64,000 nt of DNA. Source: Thioalkalivibrio sp. ALJ21 (lineage in GTDB: Bacteria > Pseudomonadota > Gammaproteobacteria > Ectothiorhodospirales > Ectothiorhodospiraceae). Made by a program: the position numbers and the translations under genes. Position 1 is the stretch's first letter. Each line of letters opens with the position of its first letter. Positions 57,096 through 64,000 of this stretch are shown here, piece after piece. The stretch spans positions 1,206,416-1,270,415 of the forward strand of contig NZ_KB905155.1 in assembly GCF_000378605.1 (NCBI RefSeq), in the 5' to 3' direction. Below the pieces are notes generated by a model that worked only from the letters and a program-made list of their open reading frames with translations, did not search any database and was not told where the DNA came from.

Positions 57096-58334
57096 TCAGT
57101 CCCGCCGCCACCCCCAGACCGCGAACACCGGATCGGCATGATCCAGCCGCCCGGCATACGGGTCATCCGGCGGGCGCGGCAGGCCGCGCAGCGAGAGCGT
57201 GGAAAGACCGTCGAATCCTGCACACAGAAACAAATCGAGTACCAGCCCCATACGCTCGAAGTCGTACAACGGCTCCCAGACCGCGATCGCCTTGGTCGGA
57301 AAGCAGCGATCGGAGAAGGTCACCACGAACACCCCGCCCGGGCGCAACAGCTCCCGCACCGAGGCGAATACCGCCTGCGGGTGCGTCAGGTATTCCACCG
57401 AGGCGGTACACACCACTGCATCGAAGCTCGCGGGCGGCAGCGGAATCGCCGGCTGCCGGTTCAGGTCGTGCACCAGGGCCTGATCCAGGGCCTCGTTGGC
57501 GGCCAGCTCCTCGTGGTTCATACCCAGTCCAGTGACCGACTCGGGCCCTCCAACTTGATCCAAGTGCGATGCCCAGCTGCTCATCAGGTCCAGTACCCGT
57601 GCACCCTGCGGGATCAGCGTGGCGTACAGCGCCCCGATCCGGGCACGGGCCGTGGCATCCAGGTGATGCACCATGCGTGGCCCGGCGTAGAAGTCGCAAT
57701 CGGGCGCGGGATCCTCGCGCTCGCAGGCATCTGCGGACCAGAAGGCCGTCGGTCGCCCGCGCCAGCGCGCCTGCATCCCCGGACCGCGCGCCGTCAGCAG
57801 CCGTGCCACGTCCACCATGCAGTCGTCGCCGCGCCCGTCCTCATGGGCCGCCAGCACTCGGGCGCGCAATTGCAGGTCCGCGCCCGAGAGCGGGTGGTTC
57901 AGGTCCGCCAAGAGCCGCGTGTCCTCCAGCGCGCCGATACGGAACAGCTCGCGGTCTCCGGCCTCGATGCCGGCATGGCCGGCGATGAACGCACGCGGAT
58001 AGAAACGCCCGGCACGCGGTTCCACCACCCGATGCCGGCGCAGGCGGCGATTAAACGCCGTCGGCGGCAGTTCGACTTCCCCCGCCGGGTCCCGCGCCGG
58101 GACCAGCGGCGCGCCCCGCACGTCCACTGCCTCGCCGATCTCCGCGCCGGCCAGTTGCGACCCGGCGGCGTCCGGCCAGATGTCGTGCGCCGGCATCAGC
58201 CACGGCAGGAACAGGCAGTCACGATGCCGCGCCTCGGCACTGCTCCAGTCCAGGGTAAAGCCGACATCCAGCGCCAGGCGCGGCGTACCCATGGCCGTTG
58301 GCGCGCATTCCGGGCAGGCAAAGGGGTCGTACAT
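57096..58334 (-). CDS. Fusion of SlyD/FKBP-like region and class I methyltransferase
   Basis: About 412 residues. The middle N-terminal part (RFYPRAFIAGHAGIEAGDREL, then LLADLNHPLSGADLQLRARVL) matches the C-terminal half of SlyD-type FKBP proline isomerases, whose hallmark is D-x-NHPL-x-G-x-x-L. Residues ~235-400 are a SAM-dependent methyltransferase with motif VLDLMSSWASHLDQV, then VCTASVEYLTHPQAVF and GGVFVVTFSDRCFPTKAI. The two activities may act on the same nascent or metal-bound protein. ATG 58334 is the likely start; GTG 58382 and ATG 58358 are alternatives. Divergent from the channel gene. Confidence 0.8.
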   Translation of the reverse strand: MYDPFACPECAPTAMGTPRLALDVGFTLDWSSAEARHRDCLFLPWLMPAHDIWPDAAGSQLAGAEIGEAVDVRGAPLVPARDPAGEVELPPTAFNRRLRRHRVVEPRAGRFYPRAFIAGHAGIEAGDRELFRIGALEDTRLLADLNHPLSGADLQLRARVLAAHEDGRGDDCMVDVARLLTARGPGMQARWRGRPTAFWSADACEREDPAPDCDFYAGPRMVHHLDATARARIGALYATLIPQGARVLDLMSSWASHLDQVGGPESVTGLGMNHEELAANEALDQALVHDLNRQPAIPLPPASFDAVVCTASVEYLTHPQAVFASVRELLRPGGVFVVTFSDRCFPTKAIAVWEPLYDFERMGLVLDLFLCAGFDGLSTLSLRGLPRPPDDPYAGRLDHADPVFAVWGWRRD

Positions 58335-58397
58335 CCGTTGGTGTTTACCTGTGGGCATTCCCGGTATGGTACGGCGAATCACCTTGAGGATATGCCC

Positions 58398-59525
58398 ATG
58401 CCCCGCAGCGATCGGTCCGTTCGCGCCCTGTTGTACCTGATCGTTCTGACTGTGCTCGCGGGGCTGCTGGCTGCCCCTGCCGCGGCCCAGGCCCCAGGGG
58501 CCGCGGCCGACTCCGATCCCATTGAGACGGAAACGTTGCGGGTCGGCACCCGCTTCGTGTCACCGTTCGTGATCCCCCCGGACGATGCCGATGGCCACCC
58601 CACCGGCATCGCGATCGAGCTGTGGGAGCGGGTAGCGGAGCGCCTGGAGCTGGACTACGAGTACCGCGAGACCAGCCTCGAGGGGCTGATCGACGGGCTG
58701 GGGGACGGACGCATCGATGTCTCGGTCGCCGCCCTGACCGCGACCGCGGAACGCGCCGAGCGGGTCGATTTCACCCACCCCTACTACACCACCGGGCTGT
58801 CCATTGCCGTGCCCCAGCAGGGCAACCCGGTGGCCGGGGCGCTGCGGGCCTTCATCTCCGTCCCCTTCCTGATGGTGGTGCTGGCCCTGGCCGGACTGCT
58901 CCTGCTGGTGGGCGCGCTGCTGTGGCTGTTCGAGCGCCGGCGCAACGCCGACGAGTTCGGCGGCAATGCCGCCCAGGGGCTGGGCTCCGCGTTCTGGTGG
59001 GCTGCGGTCACCATGACCACGGTCGGCTATGGCGACAAGGCCCCGCGCACCCTGCCGGGGCGCATGATCGCGCTGGTCTGGATGTTCGCCGCGCTGATCC
59101 TCGTCTCCACCTTTACCGCCGCGATCGCGACCACGCTGACGGTCAGCTCGCTGGATACCGGCATCCAGAATGTCTCCGACCTGGAGGGCCAGCGCATCGC
59201 CACCATCGGCGGCTCCAGCGCCGCCGCCTGGCTGAATGAACAGGGCTTTGCCTACCGCGACCACCAGGACCTGACGTCCGCCCTCACGGCGGTGGCCGAG
59301 GGACGCGCCGACGCGATGGTCTACGACGCCCCGCTGCTGCGCTACCAGACGCGCGAACACTTCGCCGGTGAACTCGAGGTCCTGCCAGTGGAGTTCCTGC
59401 GCCAGGACTACGCCCTCGCCCTGCCCCAGGGCTCGCCTCTGCGCGCCCCGATGAACGTTGCCATACTGGAGACTCTGGAATCCGACGACTGGCAGCGCGT
59501 GCTGCGCCGCTATCTCGGCAACTGA
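58398..59525 (+). CDS. GluR0-type ionotropic glutamate-receptor-like potassium channel
   Basis: 375 residues: signal peptide (ALLYLIVLTVLAGLLAAPAAAQ), periplasmic amino-acid-binding half (TGIAIELWERVAERLELDYEYRETSLEGLIDGL), a membrane block with a K+-channel pore loop whose selectivity filter TVGYGD is at residues 208-213, then the second ligand-binding half (AWLNEQGFAYRDHQDLTS). This is the two-domain layout of cyanobacterial GluR0. Such channels open on amino-acid binding. ATG 58398 has GAGGA 7 bases upstream; the long in-frame ORF preceding it is antisense to ftsK. Confidence 0.9.
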   Translation: MPRSDRSVRALLYLIVLTVLAGLLAAPAAAQAPGAAADSDPIETETLRVGTRFVSPFVIPPDDADGHPTGIAIELWERVAERLELDYEYRETSLEGLIDGLGDGRIDVSVAALTATAERAERVDFTHPYYTTGLSIAVPQQGNPVAGALRAFISVPFLMVVLALAGLLLLVGALLWLFERRRNADEFGGNAAQGLGSAFWWAAVTMTTVGYGDKAPRTLPGRMIALVWMFAALILVSTFTAAIATTLTVSSLDTGIQNVSDLEGQRIATIGGSSAAAWLNEQGFAYRDHQDLTSALTAVAEGRADAMVYDAPLLRYQTREHFAGELEVLPVEFLRQDYALALPQGSPLRAPMNVAILETLESDDWQRVLRRYLGN

Positions 59526-59551
59526 CCAGCCGGGCGGGGAGTAAAGACATC

Positions 59552-59878
59552 ATGGCTGAAACATTTCTGGTGGCCATCGTCGATCAGGATCGCGAGGACC
59601 TGGCGCTGGCGATCGCGGCCGAGGAAGGCGGCGCGGACGGCACGGTGATGCACGGCGCAGGGCTCGGCTTTCCGGACCACATGACCTTTCTCGGCGTGAC
59701 CTACCAGGGCCGGGAGTCGGTCTGCATCTGGGAGCTGGACGAGGAACGCGCCGAGCGCATCGCCCGCCGCCTGAACCTGGAACTGGACCTGCTGCAACCG
59801 TACAACGGTCTGGCCTTCACGCTGGATGCCCAAGCCCTGGCGGGCATGCAGTTCGTCGGTGCCCCCGCCCAACCCTAA
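59552..59878 (+). CDS. PII-like small protein, first of a pair
   Basis: 108 residues; N-terminal MAETFLVAIVDQDREDLALAIAAEEGG resembles the PII/CutA-type ferredoxin fold but lacks the T-loop uridylylation tyrosine pattern of GlnB. The stop codon TAA forms part of the target-site duplication CTAA (59875-59878) of the MITE that follows directly. Likely a signalling or carboxysome-associated PII-like protein; function unknown. Confidence 0.65.
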   Translation: MAETFLVAIVDQDREDLALAIAAEEGGADGTVMHGAGLGFPDHMTFLGVTYQGRESVCIWELDEERAERIARRLNLELDLLQPYNGLAFTLDAQALAGMQFVGAPAQP

Positions 59879-60158
59879 GGAAACACTGATCAATGTACAC
59901 GCTCGCGTTGGTACCCCAGGTTTTCCGAGACAAGGCGCGGTGCGCAGCCGGTAGTGGTTCTACCGGCAAGGGCCACAACGCAGGATCGGGAAACCTGGGG
60001 TACCAACCCCACCAACCATTCAATGCAGGGGCTCGGCCGCTTTTGCGCGCGCACGGCGTTGCGGCTCCCTTGTGCAGAATGACTGCACGGCAGTCACCGC
60101 GCCTTGTTCGCACGCAAAAGCGACTCGAGCGCGAGCGTGTACATTAATCAGTGTTTCC
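59879..60158. mobile_element. 280-bp MITE with terminal inverted repeats and 4-bp target duplication
   Basis: The two ends are ~31-bp inverted repeats beginning GGAAACACTGATCAATG and its near-copy on the other side (one difference). CTAA duplicates flank it (59875-59878 and 60159-60162). Inside are two nested palindromes: TTGGTACCCC... (59908-59926 with 59988-60006), the perfect stem GCCGGTAG/CTACCGGC (59947-59967), and a second arm pair near 59930-59942 and 60095-60107. No transposase. 4-bp YTAR duplications are typical of IS5-group elements. It sits between two PII-like genes. Confidence 0.8.
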
Positions 60159-60182
60159 CTAATCTCCTGCGCGAGGAACGCC

Positions 60183-60533
60183 ATGCAATTCGTACTGCTC
60201 GCCGCCGTGGTCCCGCGCAACCGGGCCGACCGTGCCATCGAGACCGTCCGCCGCGAGGGCGCCGCCGGCCTGACGCTGCTGGAGGGCCAGGGCATTGCCC
60301 AGTTGCGCCGCGCACCGATCATGGATCTGAAGGACTCCGCGGCCCGCACGGTACTGCTGATGGTCCTGGAGGCCAGCCTCGCCGAGCGACTACTGAAACG
60401 CCTGGACGAAGAACTCGCTTTGAGCGAGGTGGGCAACGGCTTCGCGTTCACCCTGCCGATCAAGGACATCGCCGGCATCAAGCCGGAACAGATCGAGCAC
60501 CTGCGCCAGACACTGGAGCAGGGCTCGCCTTAG
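60183..60533 (+). CDS. PII-like small protein, second of a pair
   Basis: 116 residues: MQFVLLAAVVPRNRADRAIETVRREGAAGLTLLEGQG then RTVLLMVLEASLAERLLKRL, close to the PII-type fold, diverged from GlnB/GlnK. It resembles the gene before it. A MITE end (60530-60547) overlaps its stop codon region. Function unknown. Confidence 0.65.
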   Translation: MQFVLLAAVVPRNRADRAIETVRREGAAGLTLLEGQGIAQLRRAPIMDLKDSAARTVLLMVLEASLAERLLKRLDEELALSEVGNGFAFTLPIKDIAGIKPEQIEHLRQTLEQGSP

Positions 60534-60547
60534 GGAAGCACTGATCA
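60530..60547. repeat. Diverged single copy of the MITE end
   Basis: TTAGGGAAGCACTGATCA matches the MITE terminal repeat with one difference, then the similarity stops. It supplies the TAG stop of the second PII-like gene. Confidence 0.65.
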
Positions 60548-60589
60548 CGAAGGCACTTGCCGCTACTTGCCTCGGGCTTCACCGCGGAA

Positions 60590-60609
60590 TACTGTATTTA
60601 TAACCAGTA
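60590..60609. promoter_or_regulatory. SOS box (LexA operator)
   Basis: TACTGTATTTATAACCAGTA closely matches the E. coli SOS box consensus TACTGTATATATATACAGTA (CTG-N10-CAG with an AT-rich core). It lies 18 bp before the lexA start, so lexA-imuA-imuB is autoregulated by LexA. Confidence 0.9.
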
Positions 60610-60627
60610 ACCCGTGGAGCACCCGCC

Positions 60628-61242
60628 GTGTCCCTGACCGCGCGCCAGCAGGCTATCCTCGACTACATCACCGAGACCGTCGCCACCCAGGGCACGGCCC
60701 CGACGCGCAGCGAGATCGCCCGTGCCTTTGGTTTCCGCTCGCCCTATGCGGCCGAATGCCACCTGAAGGCCCTGGAGAAAAAGGGCGCGATCGAGCTGGT
60801 GGGCGGGGCCGCGCGCGGTATCCGCCTGGCCGGTGCGCATGCGGCCCGCCCGGCCGAACTGCCTCTGGTCGGGCGCGTGGCGGCCGGCTCGCCGATCCTC
60901 GCCACCGAGCATATCGAACGCCACTACCGAATCGACGACAGCCTGTTCCGGGCCCGCCCGGACTACCTGCTGCGCGTGCACGGCGAGAGCATGCGCGACG
61001 CCGGCATCCTCGATGGCGACCTGCTGGCCGTCCGCCAGACCCCGGAGGCCCGCGCCGGCCAGATCGTCGTGGCCCGCATCGAGGACGAGGTGACGGTCAA
61101 GCGCTTCGAGCAGGACGGTACCCGCGTGCGCCTGCTGCCGGAGAATCCCGACTTCGCCCCGATCGAGATCAACCTGGAGCGCCAGGAACTGGCGATCGAG
61201 GGTATCGGGGTCGGCGTACTGCGCGATCTTGAACTGCAGTAA
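60628..61242 (+). CDS. lexA: SOS repressor LexA
   Basis: 204 residues: N-terminal winged-helix DNA-binding domain ([28 protein letters not shown]), the self-cleavage Ala86-Gly87 bond in VAAGSP, catalytic Ser121 (GESMRDAGI) and Lys158 (VKRF). GTG start with GGAG 8 bases upstream. It drives the imuA-imuB mutasome genes that follow with one-base overlap. Confidence 0.96.
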   Translation: MSLTARQQAILDYITETVATQGTAPTRSEIARAFGFRSPYAAECHLKALEKKGAIELVGGAARGIRLAGAHAARPAELPLVGRVAAGSPILATEHIERHYRIDDSLFRARPDYLLRVHGESMRDAGILDGDLLAVRQTPEARAGQIVVARIEDEVTVKRFEQDGTRVRLLPENPDFAPIEINLERQELAIEGIGVGVLRDLELQ

Positions 61243-61865
61243 TGCCCGGCATTGATGCCCTGCTCGATCATCCGGCGCTGTGGCGCGGGCGCAGCGCCGC
61301 CCCTGCCGCGAATGCCTCGGTCTGGCCGAGCGGCCACCCAGCGCTGAACCGTGCCCTGGGGGGCGGCTGGCCGCGCGGCCAGCTGATCGAACTCCTGGGC
61401 GCCCCCTTTGGCTGCGGCGAGACCCGCCTGCTGGTCCCCATGCTCGCGGCCTGCGGCCGCGAGGGATACTGGATCGCGCTGCTGGCGCCGCCCGCCACGC
61501 CCTGGCTGCCCGGCTGGCAGCCGCTCGGCATCCCGCCGGAACGGGTGCTGCTAATCCGCACCGAACACGACCGCGACACCCTCTGGGCCGGCGAGCAATG
61601 CCTGCGCGACCCGGCCTTCGGCGTCCTGCTGGCCTGGCTGGGCGGCCCGGTGGAAACCGCGCTGCTGCGCCGCCTGCGCCTGGCCGCGGCCGAAAGCCAG
61701 GCCTGCGCCATCCTGTACCGCCCGCCGGGCGCCGCGGAGCAGCCCTCCCCGGCCCATCAACGCCTGCACTGGAGGCCCGACACCGACGGCCTCGAGCTGC
61801 ACTGCCTGAAGGGCATCGGCGACTGGGCCCGTTCCGGCCAGGCCCTGCACATCCCGGTGCCCTGA
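61242..61865 (+). CDS. imuA: Mutasome protein ImuA
   Basis: 207 residues: the RecA/SulA-like ImuA core with LGGGWPRGQLIELLGAPFGCGETRLLVPML and LLAWLGGPVETALLRRLRLAAAES. ImuA works with ImuB and DnaE2 in SOS mutagenesis. Overlaps lexA by one base and precedes imuB by one base. Confidence 0.92.
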   Translation: MPGIDALLDHPALWRGRSAAPAANASVWPSGHPALNRALGGGWPRGQLIELLGAPFGCGETRLLVPMLAACGREGYWIALLAPPATPWLPGWQPLGIPPERVLLIRTEHDRDTLWAGEQCLRDPAFGVLLAWLGGPVETALLRRLRLAAAESQACAILYRPPGAAEQPSPAHQRLHWRPDTDGLELHCLKGIGDWARSGQALHIPVP

Positions 61866-61866
61866 G

Positions 61867-63504
61867 ATGGGCGATCCCGAGCGAACACAAGCCGCCCCGC
61901 ATCCGCGGCAGGCCTCTCGCCCGGCCCGCGCATGGCACCAGCCAGCCCTTATTCCGGCCTCGATTGCGCCCTCGGAGCACCCAGCGGAGTCCGGGCCTGC
62001 CCTACGGGTCGAACCGCGCTCGGCAAACGAACAGTGGATGGCGCTCGAGCTGCCGCACCTGGCGCTAGAGACCCTGGCGCGCGCCGAGGCAGACCGTTCA
62101 CGGCTGACCGAGCGCCCTCTGCTGGTAGTCGAGGCCAGCGCCACTCCATGCGTGCATGCCGCTAATCGCGCCGCGCGCCGGGCCGGGGCCCGACCGGGCA
62201 TGGCGCTGGCCGATGCCCTCGCAATCCTCGACACTCCGGAACTCGTCGAGCACGACCCGCAGACCCAGACCACGCAGATCGCCATGCTGGCCGGCGTACT
62301 GCTGCAGTTCTCCGACCACGTGCACCCGGAGCCGGAGGCCCGCCGCATCCTGCTGGAGGTCGGACGCAGCCGGCGCCTGTTCGGCGGGCTCGCCGCCCTG
62401 CGGGAACGGGTACGGGAGACCCTGAAGGGGCTGGGCTTCCACCCGCGCATCGGCGTGGCGCGCAGCCCGACCGCCGCGCGCCTGCTGGCCACCCTGCGCA
62501 ACTCCGCGATCCCCGAAGATAGCGAGGCCCTGCGCCGCACCCTGTCCCCCGTTCCGCTGGAGACCCTGCCACTGCCTGCCGCGACCCGGGAGGGCCTGCG
62601 GGCCATCGGCCTGCGCCGGCTCGGCGACCTGCTGCGGCTGGCGCGCCCCGAACTCGCGCGCCGTCACGGCCCGGAGTTGCTGGCACTGCTGGATCGGCTG
62701 CTGGGGCGGCGTACGGAGACCCTGCCGCGCTTCGACCCGCCCCCGGAACTGGACCTGTCGCTGCGCCTGGAACACGAGATTCATGCGACCGGGGCCCTGG
62801 CCTTCCCGCTCAAGCGCCTGTTGCGCCAGGCCGAGGCCCATCTGCGCGGCCTGAACCGCAGCCTGCAGGGGATGACGCTGGAGCTGAAACACCGTGAGGC
62901 GCATGCGCGGATTACCGCTACCCGAATGGCCCCTACCCGAATAACGCTGGAACGCGGCGATCCCGGTATCCGTGCCGAGGACTGGCTGCCCCTGTGGCAG
63001 ACCCGGCTGGAACGCGAGGTCCTGCCCGCCCCGGTCATCGGCCTGCGCCTGCGGGCCACGCGGCTGCTCGACCCGCCCGCGCAGGGCGCCAGCCTGCTGG
63101 CCGAGACCCCGGGCCACCCGCCGTCGGATGCACAGTTGCCGGCCGCGTTGGCCCGCCTGAGTGCCCGTCTGGGCGAGCAGGCGATCGTCCGGCTGACCGC
63201 AAGCGGCATCCCGCGCCCCGAGGCCGCCCAGGGCGCGCGACACGATCTCGACGCGGCGGCCACGCATCCGCCGCCGACACCCGCGCAAATGATTTGCGGC
63301 ACGGCGCTGTGGCTACAGGACCCACGGCCGATCCCGCCCCCGCTGCAGGCGCACGGGCTGGGCCGGCTGGAGGATGGCTGGTGGGACCGCGGGCAGGATG
63401 TGCGCCGCGATTACGCGGTCACGCGCGATCGGCAGGGCCGCAGGCTGTGGTTGTACCGCTGCCTGCGCAGCGGCCAGTGGTTCCGGCAAGGCTACTGGGG
63501 GTGA
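61867..63504 (+). CDS. imuB: Y-family-like mutasome protein ImuB
   Basis: 545 residues: the palm region of Y-family polymerases (CVHAANRAARRAGARPGMALADAL, RRILLEVGRSRRLFGGL, LGFHPRIGVARSPTAARLLA) with the acidic catalytic residues replaced, as usual for ImuB, which is a non-catalytic clamp-binding hub. C-terminal end LYRCLRSGQWFRQGYWG. dnaE2 is expected next but is not in this window; the following gene is on the other strand. Confidence 0.92.
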   Translation: MGDPERTQAAPHPRQASRPARAWHQPALIPASIAPSEHPAESGPALRVEPRSANEQWMALELPHLALETLARAEADRSRLTERPLLVVEASATPCVHAANRAARRAGARPGMALADALAILDTPELVEHDPQTQTTQIAMLAGVLLQFSDHVHPEPEARRILLEVGRSRRLFGGLAALRERVRETLKGLGFHPRIGVARSPTAARLLATLRNSAIPEDSEALRRTLSPVPLETLPLPAATREGLRAIGLRRLGDLLRLARPELARRHGPELLALLDRLLGRRTETLPRFDPPPELDLSLRLEHEIHATGALAFPLKRLLRQAEAHLRGLNRSLQGMTLELKHREAHARITATRMAPTRITLERGDPGIRAEDWLPLWQTRLEREVLPAPVIGLRLRATRLLDPPAQGASLLAETPGHPPSDAQLPAALARLSARLGEQAIVRLTASGIPRPEAAQGARHDLDAAATHPPPTPAQMICGTALWLQDPRPIPPPLQAHGLGRLEDGWWDRGQDVRRDYAVTRDRQGRRLWLYRCLRSGQWFRQGYWG

Positions 63505-63508
63505 CCCG

Positions 63509-64000
63509 TCAGACGCGGTAGTACTCGCGATACCACTCGACAAAGCGGGCGATACCGTCTTCCACCGCGGTCGCGGGGGCATAGCCCACGTCCTCGCGCA
63601 AGGCCTCGACGTCGGCGTAGGTGTCCGGCACATCGCCCGGCTGCAGCGGCAGGAGATTCTTCTCGGCCTTCTTGCCCAGGCAGTCTTCCAGCACCTCGAT
63701 GTAGCGCATCAGCTCCACCGGCTCGTGGTTGCCGATGTTGTACAGCCGGTAGGGGGCTGCACTGGTCGCCGAGTCGGGCTCGGCGCCGGTCCAGTCGAGG
63801 TTGGGCTGAGCCGGACGATCCAGCGTACGGATCACGCCCTCGACGATGTCGTCGATGTAGGTGAAGTCGCGGCGGTGATGGCCGTAGTTGAAGACGTCGA
63901 TCGGCTCGCCCGCCAGGATCTTCCGGGTGAACAGGAACAGCGCCATGTCCGGCCGGCCCCAGGGGCCGTAGACGGTAAAGAAGCGCAGGCCCGTCACCGG
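63509..64000 (-). CDS. UDP-glucuronate 4-epimerase-like NAD-dependent epimerase, truncated by window
   Basis: C-terminal part of a short-chain sugar epimerase: [34 protein letters not shown] and [24 protein letters not shown] are typical of UDP-glucuronate epimerases (WcaG/CapI type). The start lies beyond the window. It is convergent with imuB. Confidence 0.92.
   Translation of the reverse strand, partial: PVTGLRFFTVYGPWGRPDMALFLFTRKILAGEPIDVFNYGHHRRDFTYIDDIVEGVIRTLDRPAQPNLDWTGAEPDSATSAAPYRLYNIGNHEPVELMRYIEVLEDCLGKKAEKNLLPLQPGDVPDTYADVEALREDVGYAPATAVEDGIARFVEWYREYYRV

Noticed and set aside
54519..58397. Plus-strand open frame of ~1290 codons upstream of the channel gene
   Set aside because: It is antisense to ftsK and the methyltransferase fusion, is rich in Arg/His/Gln typical of GC-rich shadow frames, and has no domain. 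Only 58398-59525 is real.
59890..59902. TGTACA in the MITE end as a CarH operator
   Set aside because: Single hexamer, no 11-bp phased repeats and no promoter overlap; part of the terminal repeat.

Overview
This 64 kb window is GC-rich gammaproteobacterial chromosome. The gene set (a complete Rnf/Rsx operon, pepP-ubiH-ubiI-ygfB opposite zapA, lolA-ftsK, a lexA-imuA-imuB cassette, ilvB-ilvH-ilvC followed by psd and pssA) together with many very acidic exported proteins suggests a haloalkaliphilic, sulfur-oxidising lineage of the Ectothiorhodospiraceae such as Thioalkalivibrio. That placement is inference from gene content. No rRNA, tRNA, phage, complete insertion sequence or CRISPR array is visible. 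Both edge genes are cut: sohB at the left and a sugar-nucleotide epimerase at the right.

Layout. 1-13 kb: a SohB protease, a periplasmic DsrE-like protein, an ethylbenzene-dehydrogenase-type heme-domain protein, a divergent pair (ACR3/bile-acid-type transporter and the radical SAM protein ArsS) around a 16-bp palindrome, a rimB-rimK-aspartoacylase operon, a TlpA-type thioredoxin fusion, a membrane sulfatase-like protein and a cytochrome b561. 12.7-25.7 kb: an unbroken minus-strand run (arfB, prfC, rimI, uracil-DNA glycosylase, pssA, a psd-like gene without its processing serine, ilvC, ilvH, ilvB, carbamate kinase, dcd, apbC). 26.1-35.0 kb: an unbroken plus-strand run (metG, mtnB, a catalytically degenerate mtnC, rsxABCDGE). 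The 462-bp gap between the two runs carries a cluster of DnaA-box-like sites and an AT-rich stretch, which looks like a replication origin.

36-44 kb: a possible structured RNA, an NCS2 permease fused to an anti-sigma/GHKL-like domain, then two divergent operons, gpx-DUF3429-folE to the left and flavin oxidoreductase-DUF1365-cfa to the right. They share a compact promoter region with 11-bp-phased TnTACA hexamers resembling the operator of the B12 photoreceptor CarH/LitR. The gene content matches light- and singlet-oxygen-responsive sets of other bacteria. 44-54 kb: a 13-copy heptanucleotide repeat, a porin, ubiquinone hydroxylases, pepP, ygfB, zapA and lolA. 54-64 kb: ftsK, an FKBP-like/methyltransferase fusion, a GluR0-type glutamate-receptor channel, two small PII-like proteins separated by a 280-bp MITE with 4-bp target duplication, and the SOS mutagenesis genes lexA-imuA-imuB under a clear SOS box.

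Small mobile and palindromic sequences recur in the gaps: the MITE and lone copies of its end, REP-type palindromes, and two copies of a 111-bp palindromic element. The most rewarding places to look are the CarH-like operator, the origin-like gap, the two enzymes that lost catalytic residues (Psd, MtnC), and the unusual fusions.
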